Shown piece by piece: positions 9,208-17,268 of a DNA stretch of 30,384 bases. The stretch is from Corallochytrium limacisporum. Lineage: Eukaryota; Opisthokonta. The stretch is from NCBI GenBank assembly GCA_002811645.1, contig PDIP01000008.1, positions 183,887 to 214,270 of the forward strand. Direction: 5' to 3'. The translations under genes were made by a program, and so were the position numbers. How positions within the stretch are numbered: the first letter of the stretch is position 1; each line of letters opens with the position of its first letter. Below the pieces are notes generated by a model that was given only the letters and a program-made list of their open reading frames with translations, was not told the DNA's origin and did not search any database.

Positions 9208-10027
9208 CCGTCTCCTCCCCTCACCCCCACCAAGCGCAAAAAACTCTTTCTTTTTCTTTTTTTTTGTGTCTTTCCCGGTCGGCCTGATCCAACCCCCCCC
9301 CCCTTCCCCCTTCCCTCTGCTGACTCGGACGTGTGCTAAAAATAGCTTTGAATGGGCAGCGCAGTATATTCGCTACCTCGGCCAGCCCCCCGACCGCCGG
9401 GCTTAGGGAAGCGCTTGGTTCTTTTCCCCCCCCCCCTTCTTTTTGCTCAGTGTTTTCTTTGAAAGACGTGCAGAACAGACCCATTGGGAGGGGTTCGGAA
9501 AGCGCAGTAGTGAAACCGTCGTTGTGGGGATCGGTACTGTAGGTGCTCGCAGCACGCCTTCAAGCCTGGCGGCTGTATGCATAATATGTCCAACGCAGTG
9601 AAGTATCATCGTCAAACATCCTGGCCAGTCCCATTTAGACATCTTCTTCGTCATCATACTTGAGCTTGTCATATGGTGATTTCGGCGCTCCCACACCACA
9701 AGGTATGGTGGTTGGTGAGTGCCCTGGATATGCTTTGCATGTGGCAGATTGTACGGTTGGCGGGTACGGCTGACAAATACGCAGAGATCCCGAACCACAA
9801 CCTCGCCAGTGCACATTTTTCTGATTGTACAGGCGCCCCCAGGCGGAGAGAGGAGTGCGCAGCGATGACCGGGCCCGTATCACCGACGAAGGTGGTGCGG
9901 ACACTGAACCAAGTTCCGGGTGCGTACACCACGTACGAAAGGAACGAGGTTTCACCGCACATTTACAATGTGTGGCTTAACGTGAACTCCGGTGTTCGGA
10001 TCGAGTTTGTTGTGGGTCCCAATAGAT

Positions 10028-11365
10028 ATGCCGTCGTCGTCCAAGGTCGCTGAAAGAGCCGCGACCGCTGGCCGCAAGGTCAATTTTGGCTTGCCTAAAG
10101 AAGTCACTGACTATTTGCATGAGTTGGATGGCTTTATTGAGCGAGAGATTAAACCTCTGCAGATGCAGAATGACAACATGCGGTTCTTTGACCACCGGCG
10201 TGAGGATAGTCGCACTGACTGGCACCGGGGAGGCCTGCCCAACAAGGAGTGGGAAGAGTTGCTGAGTGAGATGCGCCGGCGCGCCGATAAGGCAGGCCAT
10301 TTGCGTTTCGCACTGCCCCGCAAATACGGTGGTAGGGACGGTGGTAACCTCGCTATGGCTGCAATCCGGGAGCATCTGGCTGCCAAGGGTCTCGGCCTGC
10401 ACAATGATCTACAGAACGAGGCGAGCATAGTGGGCAATATCCCCACTGTGTGGATGTTTGACCTCTTCGGAACCGAGAAACAAAAACAAACTTTCATCAA
10501 TGGCATGTTTACAGGTGAAACTATCTGTGCCTTTGGCTTGACTGAACCTGCACACGGGAGTGACGCAACTTGGATGGAGACAAAGGCAGTACAGGACAGC
10601 ACCGGGAACTGGATCCTTGACGGTGAGAAGACCTGGAACACAGGTGTTCATGTCGCCACACACGACCTAGTCTTTGCACGCACCCACGGCAAGGACGGCG
10701 ATGCGTTCGGTATAACTTGCTTCATCGTTCCTATGGACAGCGCTGGTGTTAATGTGGAGGAATACCTCTGGACCTTCAATATGCCCACTGATCATGCCCG
10801 GGTGAGCTTCCAGAACGTCAAAGTGCCTAAGGACATGGTCCTCGGGGAGCCTGGCAAGGGTTTAGCAGTGGCACAGTGCTTTCTACACGAGAACCGCATC
10901 CGCCAGGCTGCCAGTGGCATTGGCGCCGCGCAGTACTGCGTAGATGAGGCGGTCAAGTATTCACTGGAGCGCAAGGTTTTTGGCCAACCATTAGCCCGCA
11001 AGCAGGCTATTCAGTGGCCCCTGATCGAGCTGCAGAGTGAAATCGAAGCCGTGCGTCTGTTGATTTATAAGACTGCTTCTCTAATGGACCAGGTGGACCC
11101 CAAGGAGTACCCAGCCAAGGTAGGACACTTGGTCAGCATGTGCAACTACCGGGCGAATCGTCTAGTGTGCGAGGCAGCAGATCAGGCAATGCAGGTTCAT
11201 GGTGGTCTCGGATACAGCCGGCACAAGCAATTTGAACACATCTACCGCCACCACCGGCGATACCGGATCACTGAAGGTTCCGAGGAGATCCAGAAACGTC
11301 GAGTCGGTGCCTGGCTCTTTGGATACATCGGTGAAGCACCGTGGCAGAATCGGTCAAAGCTGTAA
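10028..11365 (+). CDS. Peroxisome-targeted acyl-CoA dehydrogenase (ACAD10/11-like)
   Basis: Encodes 445 residues from the ATG at 10028; the frame is open 36 bases further upstream but only to a GTG, which I do not accept as a start in a eukaryote. It has the full acyl-CoA dehydrogenase fold: an N-terminal helical domain, then the FAD/substrate motif FGLTEPAHGSD (169-179), a middle beta domain (DGEKTWNTG, 198-206), and a C-terminal domain with QVHGGLGY (389-396). ITEGSEEIQ (414-422) places a glutamate (Glu416) where medium-chain enzymes carry the catalytic base. The family removes two hydrogens from acyl-CoA and reduces FAD. The last three residues are SKL, the canonical PTS1 peroxisomal import signal, so it is probably peroxisomal rather than mitochondrial. 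Overall sequence resembles the ACAD10/11 and bacterial long-type enzymes, without the kinase-like domain that human ACAD10/11 also carry. Its stop is only 59 bp from that of the convergent TBC gene, so the 3' untranslated regions probably overlap. Confidence 0.92.
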   Translation: MPSSSKVAERAATAGRKVNFGLPKEVTDYLHELDGFIEREIKPLQMQNDNMRFFDHRREDSRTDWHRGGLPNKEWEELLSEMRRRADKAGHLRFALPRKYGGRDGGNLAMAAIREHLAAKGLGLHNDLQNEASIVGNIPTVWMFDLFGTEKQKQTFINGMFTGETICAFGLTEPAHGSDATWMETKAVQDSTGNWILDGEKTWNTGVHVATHDLVFARTHGKDGDAFGITCFIVPMDSAGVNVEEYLWTFNMPTDHARVSFQNVKVPKDMVLGEPGKGLAVAQCFLHENRIRQAASGIGAAQYCVDEAVKYSLERKVFGQPLARKQAIQWPLIELQSEIEAVRLLIYKTASLMDQVDPKEYPAKVGHLVSMCNYRANRLVCEAADQAMQVHGGLGYSRHKQFEHIYRHHRRYRITEGSEEIQKRRVGAWLFGYIGEAPWQNRSKL

Positions 11366-11424
11366 GGCTTTGCTAGATACTTGAAATTCGAAGATTTTGA
11401 TATATTACAGACTAGTGAATGAAA

Positions 11425-13023
11425 TCAATCTCCCAGAGGGACGTTGCAATCATACTTCGACATCTGGTTCCGTGTCCTTGCCATGATCGCATCCTCTGTG
11501 CCTGTGTTGCGGATGAGTCCCTTGAAGCTTAGCAGGTTTTCAAGCATGCCCTCCATATTTTCTTTCCTGAAGTCACGACTAAATTGCCGCATCAGTCCCA
11601 GACCAAAACTGACCATGGCCTGGTAGCCCTCTAACAAGAAGACGTCCCAAAGGCGAAGCGTCAAGCTGAACGGCACCGCATCAATGTATCCCGTCAGGAA
11701 CCACTTGGTGGTGAACATTGGCATGCCCAGGTCATGAGCTTCCATATGCCGACCCAGCCTGCGGTCGCAGTGCATGATGCGCTTTTGGAGTACGTCGTTA
11801 GTGAGGAATAGCCTCGGGAATCCCGGCTGGTACAGTCCTTCGAGGCCATACTTGGGATCCTGCATCAGTTTGTGGAGTACCCAGAAGCATTCGTCCTCGT
11901 TCCGAATGTACATCAACAGGAACGCTGTCAGGCCGGACATACCCTGACAGTATCCGACGGTTGGATTGTATACACTGTAGGCGCTCAGCACGCGAAACAG
12001 CTGTTGCTGCTTAACATCGTAGCGGTCCTTGTAGGCGACATGGTTTCGAAAGGTGCGATGAATGTCAATGTCAATCTGATGCAGATCATTGCTAGTCTTC
12101 TCCGCTCTGGCCAGACAGTCTTCATATACTCCTGCCATCTCCTTCTCCTCACGAATGGCATCAATGTCAATGTGTAAGAGGCGAGGCCAAATGGCTGACC
12201 TGTAACTGTCGGGAATGCCCTTGTAGATGCGGCCTTTGAGCTTTGCAGATCCTTTGTACTGCTGCCATTTGCGATCCATTTCTACCCACTTCATGCTGCG
12301 TCTCCTTTCTGTTGCCTCTTCTTCGAGTTCTTCTCTCGTCTTGTCTTTGTCGATGATCTTTTCGTCCCGTATAAACCCATAGCGGTCGACCCGCGCCGCC
12401 ACGTCGAAAATGGGATCTTCCCAGTCTTCAATGGGTACAGCTTTGTCTTTGCTTCTGCCCTCGCGATACTTTTGCACAATCAATGCCCGCTCTGCGTCCG
12501 CTTCGGCCTTCAATTCCTCCTCGGTCTTTTCTTCTGGTTCCTCCTCCTCGGTTGAAGAGTCCGTCTTGGCCGTTGCGGTGCCGTCTCCACCAACAAAGGG
12601 CACTGGTCCGGCAAAGTTCTTTAAGTCAATTTTTCGCTCATCTTCTGCAGTCTCCCGCATACGAGCCAGTACACTTTCACGGGTGGCTTCGTCCAGTCTT
12701 GGCACTGGATCCTCCGCACTGCTTATGTCAGACTTGGTTGCGTTGTCGTCGGTTCCGTAGAAGTCAAGCGTGCTCGATACAGTGCTAGTGCAGTGCGCAT
12801 GACTTGTTCCCATACCGGAGTCATCTATAGTCTCCTCTTCTTTCTTTGGGTGTATAATTTGTTTACCGTTTACTTCGGAATCTTCTTCGCTGGCATCATC
12901 TCGGTGGTCTTCAAGCACAACTTCAACTGGATCCGTGGCCGGACCGGGTGCCTCATACTCGTCCAGTGCCGGGGATGTCGGCTTTTCCTCCGGTAAGGGA
13001 TCATTTTTTGTTACCTCTGTCAT
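11425..13023 (-). CDS. TBC-domain Rab GTPase-activating protein
   Basis: Encodes 532 residues with an ATG at 13023. The C-terminal half is a TBC domain: KGIPDSYRSAIWPRLL at 268-283 opens it. IDIDIHR (317-323) is the IxxDxxR motif with the arginine finger Arg323, and YCQGM (358-362) carries the glutamine finger Gln360. FTTKWFLTGY (437-446) and LRLWDVFLLEG (456-466) are the conserved later blocks. Both catalytic fingers are present, so it should stimulate GTP hydrolysis by a Rab-type GTPase in membrane traffic, probably as a cytosolic or membrane-recruited protein. The first about 260 residues are acidic, low in complexity (Glu, Asp, Ser, Thr) and show no domain I recognise; residues 225-255 are highly charged and may be helical. 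The layout resembles USP6NL/TBC1D10-type GAPs, but I would not assign an orthologue. Confidence 0.93.
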   Translation of the reverse strand: MTEVTKNDPLPEEKPTSPALDEYEAPGPATDPVEVVLEDHRDDASEEDSEVNGKQIIHPKKEEETIDDSGMGTSHAHCTSTVSSTLDFYGTDDNATKSDISSAEDPVPRLDEATRESVLARMRETAEDERKIDLKNFAGPVPFVGGDGTATAKTDSSTEEEEPEEKTEEELKAEADAERALIVQKYREGRSKDKAVPIEDWEDPIFDVAARVDRYGFIRDEKIIDKDKTREELEEEATERRRSMKWVEMDRKWQQYKGSAKLKGRIYKGIPDSYRSAIWPRLLHIDIDAIREEKEMAGVYEDCLARAEKTSNDLHQIDIDIHRTFRNHVAYKDRYDVKQQQLFRVLSAYSVYNPTVGYCQGMSGLTAFLLMYIRNEDECFWVLHKLMQDPKYGLEGLYQPGFPRLFLTNDVLQKRIMHCDRRLGRHMEAHDLGMPMFTTKWFLTGYIDAVPFSLTLRLWDVFLLEGYQAMVSFGLGLMRQFSRDFRKENMEGMLENLLSFKGLIRNTGTEDAIMARTRNQMSKYDCNVPLGD

Positions 13024-14116
13024 AGTGCTTGCCTATGTGAAGAATATTATTTAGATTGCAACAAAAGGTAGCGATGCTTCACGGAGTACGACCCATTGTG
13101 AACGATAACCTGTTTGCCTCCTCCTTTTCAACAGCTCTTTCCGGACCCAAAAGGCTTCCAATCTTTTTCAAAAATTAATTTTGAACATATGTACTTGTAT
13201 TCACACCTGTGCGCGTTCAAGTAGCTCTACCAAAGACCGTGAGACCAGTCTTTTCTGCTGGTTAGTGTTGGCGGTTCCCCCGAGCGACAAAGAGTGTCCA
13301 CAGTATCAACCCTTTCATCCTGGCCCCTCAGAGCCCTCTGATACGGTGTCGCCGAGCAGTACATTCACTACTGGTGTCAAGGCTCCTTCTGTTGTGCTGG
13401 ACCGCGTAGGGACTATGGTGGGGGACCAGACCAAGGGTAGGATCTGTGAGCTCTCGTTTCTCACGGAATCCATAGTGAACATACTGAAATTGTTTCTCAA
13501 ACCAGGGAAGCAACAAAAAGAGCTTAAAGAATATGATAAGGCGCAATGGGCACCCCCTTTAATGCCCAACAAAAGCGAGCTAAGCTGGGTTCATGGAATA
13601 ACTTCTTTCAGACGGCAACGCGCAGTGAATGTACCGAAACATTTGCGGAGCTGAGAGTGGGTGTTCCTGTTGGGCGTATAACCAATACACAGAACTACGG
13701 GGCGTTGATTTAAATGATTAAATGATTAAAACTATATTTGACTACGAACTGTAAACAAAACACGAGGACAGAAGGAGGGGAAGGGAAAGAGAGGGAGGGA
13801 GAGGGTATACGGCAAAGGGAGAGAGAGACCCACGGCCCAGCGAGGGTGGGGCTATGGTGTTAGTGTACGACAGTACCCGCGGATACAGCGCACGGCAGCA
13901 CACATATTGCAACACGTCAAGCTCGGACTGCACTTTTTCATTTTCTATTTGGCTTAAGAATGCAAACGGTCACCAAGGCCATTTACACATTTTCAGTTGT
14001 GGTATTTGGAAAATCATGCGCGAACTATGCAACATGAACACATCAGGACAAAAACCACGGAACTCACTACCGGGACAGTAGCTTTCACACACTAGACTAC
14101 ACCTCACATATTCACC
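13024..14116. other. Divergent spacer, nothing recognised
   Basis: About 1.1 kb lies between the divergent starts of the TBC and ATP synthase f-like genes. It holds an 8-bp tandem AAATGATT pair at 13712-13727 and a purine-rich stretch at about 13770-13830. A frame at 13181-13654 has no ATG at its start and no domain, and its codon use differs from the true genes, so it is not called. Confidence 0.55.
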
Positions 14117-14350
14117 ATGGGCCTCTTCGACACTAAGATTAAGGATCTGCCTCGCTACTTTACCCGCCAAGTGGTCGGTGGCGGCGTCGTCACCGACGTG
14201 TCACGCTCCTTCATGGGTTACGCTCAGACTTACCTCCGGGCGGGCAAGGTCAACCCTGTGTTCCACGTTATCATTGGTCTTGGCATTATGGGATATGCTC
14301 TGGAATATCCTCACATCTACGAATCTGAGCGCCAGGCCAAGCACCACTAA
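14117..14350 (+). CDS. Mitochondrial ATP synthase subunit f-like protein
   Basis: Encodes 77 residues; the ATG context CACCATGG is excellent. The pattern matches the short subunit f of mitochondrial F1Fo ATP synthase: a KIKDLPRYF start, a short linker with GGG, SRSFMGYAQTYLRAGK (29-44), one membrane helix (about 48-63), and a C-terminal YPHIYESERQAKHH that recalls the HLKHER...H end of animal subunit f. Subunit f sits in the peripheral part of the Fo membrane domain and helps dimer formation. No cleavable presequence is apparent; short supernumerary subunits often lack one. It is convergent with the ABCF gene, 168 bp apart. The call rests on remembered family patterns in a very short protein, so another small inner-membrane subunit remains possible. 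Confidence 0.72.
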   Translation: MGLFDTKIKDLPRYFTRQVVGGGVVTDVSRSFMGYAQTYLRAGKVNPVFHVIIGLGIMGYALEYPHIYESERQAKHH

Positions 14351-14430
14351 GTCCACTTGTGATTTATGCGGGACAATAGTACGTTCATGAAAAAGCACAT
14401 TCACGTGGGATCATTCTCCTAGTAATAGTT

Positions 14431-14436
14431 AATAAA
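14431..14436 (+). terminator. AATAAA polyadenylation signal candidate
   Basis: AATAAA occurs 80 bases after the stop of the ATP synthase f-like gene and 82 bases before the 3' end of the convergent ABCF coding region. It is the only clear AATAAA I see close downstream of a gene here, so it may not be general in this organism. Confidence 0.35.
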
Positions 14437-14518
14437 CAAATTCATCACATCGTATAAATATGAGCATGGGTTACCATTGGCAGCGATTTGAGGCACAATG
14501 AGAACATACTACATGGAT

Positions 14519-16303
14519 TTAATGAATACGAACCTTATCAAAGTCAAATGCCAGGGTATTTGAGGCATTAATTTGCTTGATCAACTTGTTCTTGTAGGCA
14601 TTGAAGTCGCCCTCAAACTCGACCACCTCCTTATCCTGACCACAAATCCAGATCTTCTCACAGACCTGGTCGATGAAGTAGCTATCGTGAGACACAGCCA
14701 CGACGCCACCCTTAAACTCGTTCAGAGCCTTGATAAGGGCGTCAATTGAGTCCATGTCCAAATGGTTAGTAGGCTCGTCCAACAGAAGAATGTGCGGTGC
14801 CTTCCAGCAGATGTAGGCAAACCAGAGTCTAGCCTTTTGTCCACCACTAAGAGTCTGAGTCGGACGCATGGCAAGTTCACCGGAAAGACCAAAGGCACCC
14901 AAATGGGCACGCACACGCTCGACTCGGGGACGACCCTTATCATCCTTCTCGATGTCAGGAAACTTGTCCAGCATGTACTGCACTGCAGTGACCTCCAAGT
15001 TCAACTCCTCGATGACGTGCTGAGAATACACAGCAGTCCGCAGGAATTTGTTGCGTTCTACATCACCCTCAACGGCCTCTAGTTCACCACTAAACAGCTT
15101 CAACAGAGTGGTCTTGCCACAGCCATTGGGTCCAACCAGGGCGATGCGATCCTTTAGATCGATACCGAAGCTCAGGTCTTCGTACAGAATGTGTTCCTTG
15201 TCGTAACCAAACTTGGCGTCGTGGAATCGCAAGATGGGGTGCTGCAGCTCACCCGGATCGGGAAAGACGAAGCGAACGTCCTTTTCCTCGGTGAGAGCCT
15301 CAACCATCTCCATCTTCTCCAATTTCTTCTTGCGGTCGCTAGCCATACCTGCAGTTGATGCGTTTCCGCGGGTCCGCTCAATGGTCTCCTTGAACTCCTT
15401 GATTTGCTTCTGCTGCTTGTCGTAGATCTTTTGTTGTTCGCGACGACGCTCCTCACGGATCTTGACAAACGCATTGAAGTTACCAGGGTAGTCGTTCAGC
15501 TTCTGGTTCTCAATGTGCAGGATGTGGTTGCACACACTGTTAAGGATCTCCTTGTTGTGACTAATTAAGACGAGGGTCTTAGGATACCGAGTCAGGTAGT
15601 CCTCCAGCCAAATTGAGGCGTGCAGATCCAAATGATTGGTTGGCTCATCAAGCAACAGCAGCTGAGGCTCACGCAGTAGGGCACGAGCCAGACTGATGCG
15701 CATCCGCCACCCACCACTGTAGGTGTCTACTAAGCGCTTCTGCATCTCCGGAGTGAATTGAAGCCCCGACAGAATGGCCGCTGCACGAGCCTCAGTCCGG
15801 TCGGCCTGGATCTCTTCCAAACGTTCATAAACCATCTGCAAGCGCTCAGCATCCTCTTCCGTGATTTCTTCTTTCTCTGTCAGACGCTTCTCTTCCCTCA
15901 GCAGACCCTCACGCTCCCAATCGGCCTCGATAACGGCCTGGAGAGTGTCCTTTCCAAGAATTTCGGACACATCCTGTTCAACATACTGCATATCCAATTC
16001 CCTGGGAATGCCTGGAATCTGACGCTCCGCAATAGCCTTAACCAAAGAAGACTTACCACTGCCGTTCTTACCAATGATACCATAGCGCTTACCCCAGGCA
16101 AAGACTACAGTGGCATCATTGATGAGCTTGTTGCCGCCGTGTGCAATGCTCACTTTCTGAAGACTGAGATCGAGTTGAGGGTCCTGCCATCCAAGACGGA
16201 TCTGGAAGGTACCATCACCTTCCTCCTCAAGCTTTAACTGTCGGATCTCTTCCTCTTTCTGCTTCTTGACCGCAGCCTTTTTCGCACGATCGCGTTTACC
16301 CAT
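14519..16303 (-). CDS. ABCF ATPase, GCN20/ABCF3-like core, translation-associated
   Basis: Encodes 594 residues with ATG at 16303 in good context. It has two ABC ATPase domains and no membrane segment. Domain 1: Walker A GKNGSGKSS (78-86), signature SGGWRMR (196-202), Walker B LLLLDE (215-220). Domain 2: Walker A GPNGCGKTT (391-399), signature SGGQKAR (486-492), Walker B ILLLDE (505-510). Both carry DEPTNHLD. The linker at about 281-335 is highly charged, as expected for the ABCF interdomain helices that reach into the ribosome. The N-terminus (1-25) is lysine-rich. SGELAMRP near 474-481 and the VEQ(D/E)V block near 108-112 fit the GCN20/ABCF3 branch better than ABCF2. Relative to animal ABCF3 and yeast GCN20 it lacks the long N-terminal extension (about 100-200 residues) that in yeast binds GCN1. 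The role is therefore ribosome-associated, but coupling to GCN2 signalling is uncertain. AAATATAC at 16343-16350 reads GTATATTT toward the gene and may be a TATA element. Confidence 0.93.
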   Translation of the reverse strand: MGKRDRAKKAAVKKQKEEEIRQLKLEEEGDGTFQIRLGWQDPQLDLSLQKVSIAHGGNKLINDATVVFAWGKRYGIIGKNGSGKSSLVKAIAERQIPGIPRELDMQYVEQDVSEILGKDTLQAVIEADWEREGLLREEKRLTEKEEITEEDAERLQMVYERLEEIQADRTEARAAAILSGLQFTPEMQKRLVDTYSGGWRMRISLARALLREPQLLLLDEPTNHLDLHASIWLEDYLTRYPKTLVLISHNKEILNSVCNHILHIENQKLNDYPGNFNAFVKIREERRREQQKIYDKQQKQIKEFKETIERTRGNASTAGMASDRKKKLEKMEMVEALTEEKDVRFVFPDPGELQHPILRFHDAKFGYDKEHILYEDLSFGIDLKDRIALVGPNGCGKTTLLKLFSGELEAVEGDVERNKFLRTAVYSQHVIEELNLEVTAVQYMLDKFPDIEKDDKGRPRVERVRAHLGAFGLSGELAMRPTQTLSGGQKARLWFAYICWKAPHILLLDEPTNHLDMDSIDALIKALNEFKGGVVAVSHDSYFIDQVCEKIWICGQDKEVVEFEGDFNAYKNKLIKQINASNTLAFDFDKVRIH

Positions 16304-16691
16304 GGTGATAGTCTGCTTTCACGTTCCTTGTTCTCCAACAGGAAATATACAAACCTATTCACGCTTAGATGGCCAGTTACACTGCATGCATATTGCTATC
16401 CTCAAATACTAGTCAGTCTACGTCCTAGACCGGCTGCAATGTGCTTATCGATATTTGAAAGGCGAGCGCACCTCCGTGTTTACTGTCTTGGCTCTCACAA
16501 TTCTTTTCGTGGGGAGGTCTCAACAAACATATTTTTTTCTTCGTCCTCCCCCCCTCCCCCTTCCCTCCATCCACGCAGGTACGGCGGCAACCACGAGAAA
16601 GGCAGCGCAGAATTTTGCTTCGTTTTAGCCCTCTACGTGTTTGTCCGATCCTGGCTGTAGACATTCACCGGGGTTCGCTCCAACACCCCTG

Positions 16692-16716
16692 CCCCCCCGG
16701 GGGGGGGGGGGGGGGG
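16692..16716. repeat. C7G18 tract at the left edge of the gap
   Basis: Seven C are followed by 18 G and then the unresolved bases; the sequence resumes with GGGGG after the gap. The true G-run length is unknown. Confidence 0.9.
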
Positions 16717-16853
16717 NNNNNNNNNNNNNNNNNNNNNNNNNNNNNNNNNNNNNNNNNNNNNNNNNNNNNNNNNNNNNNNNNNNNNNNNNNNNNNNNNNNN
16801 NNNNNNNNNNNNNNNNNNNNNNNNNNNNNNNNNNNNNNNNNNNNNNNNNNNNN
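16717..16853. other. Assembly gap (137 N)
   Basis: The unknown bases are flanked by G on both sides, so the gap almost certainly represents a poly-G/C tract that could not be sequenced or assembled. Its stated size may be an estimate. Confidence 0.98.
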
Positions 16854-17268
16854 GGGGGCGTTGTTCCTCTGCTTCCATTCCTCGGCGCCCTGTGTTCGTG
16901 AGGCTCTCCCTGTTTTTCTCCCGGTGTGGTCCTTGTTTCCTCCCCCTCCTGCCCACCTCTTCCGTCCCGCACTCTTTAGAAATGTCACGCGGGTCGGTCG
17001 AGATTTGTGGGGACGGTCACTGAGGGTTCGACTCCTCACTTTAGTGTCATGCAGTCGTACGCTTTGCAATGAAAATGATGTGTACTGTGATGGGCTATGA
17101 CGATCCCTGATGAGCAAAGCAAACTGACGATGATGTACATGGCAAATATGGATACTATGTGTTTCATATTATTTTGAAACTATGGATTTCGAAACAAGGA
17201 AATTGGAAATGATGAATGATGATGTTTGTGATCTGTTTGCTTTGGATATAATTCAGCCCAGAGCCGAA

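Larger units (their letters stand above)
7635..10027. other. 2.4-kb divergent intergenic region with simple repeats
   Basis: This region separates the divergent starts of the nitronate monooxygenase and acyl-CoA dehydrogenase genes. It holds a GGGC9GGG palindrome at 8464-8478, a (CA)13 tract at 9182-9207, a C11 run near 9293-9303 and a C-run near 9426-9435. A 108-residue ATG-started frame at 7773-8099 and a 156-codon frame at 8627-9097 (TTG start) show no domain and are not called. No tRNA or other RNA gene was seen on inspection. Confidence 0.55.
16304..17268. other. Spacer with assembly gap, no gene recognised
   Basis: This lies between the start of the ABCF gene and the 3' end of the first ABCG gene. 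It includes C-rich stretches (16545-16565) and the N-filled gap at 16717-16853. Frames spanning the N run are artefacts. The right-hand part (17100-17260) is AT-rich, as expected for the 3' untranslated region of the ABCG gene. A short perfect hairpin (TGAGG...CCTCA) occurs near 17019-17037; it carries TTCGA in its loop but lacks the rest of a tRNA. Confidence 0.6.

Noticed and set aside
9992-10027. Twelve-codon upstream extension of the acyl-CoA dehydrogenase
   Set aside because: It begins with GTG. The ATG at 10028 gives a complete family-length protein.
13181-13654. 157-codon frame upstream of the ATP synthase f-like gene
   Set aside because: There is no ATG at its start and the codon use lacks the G/C-ending preference of the real genes. 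The segment near 13480-13600 looked protein-like but has no supported start.
17019-17037. tRNA-like T-arm (GGTTCGACTCC)
   Set aside because: The stem does not pair in tRNA register, and there is no A box, anticodon arm or acceptor stem upstream.
16615-17117. Frames running through the N block
   Set aside because: They are open only because undefined bases cannot give stop codons.
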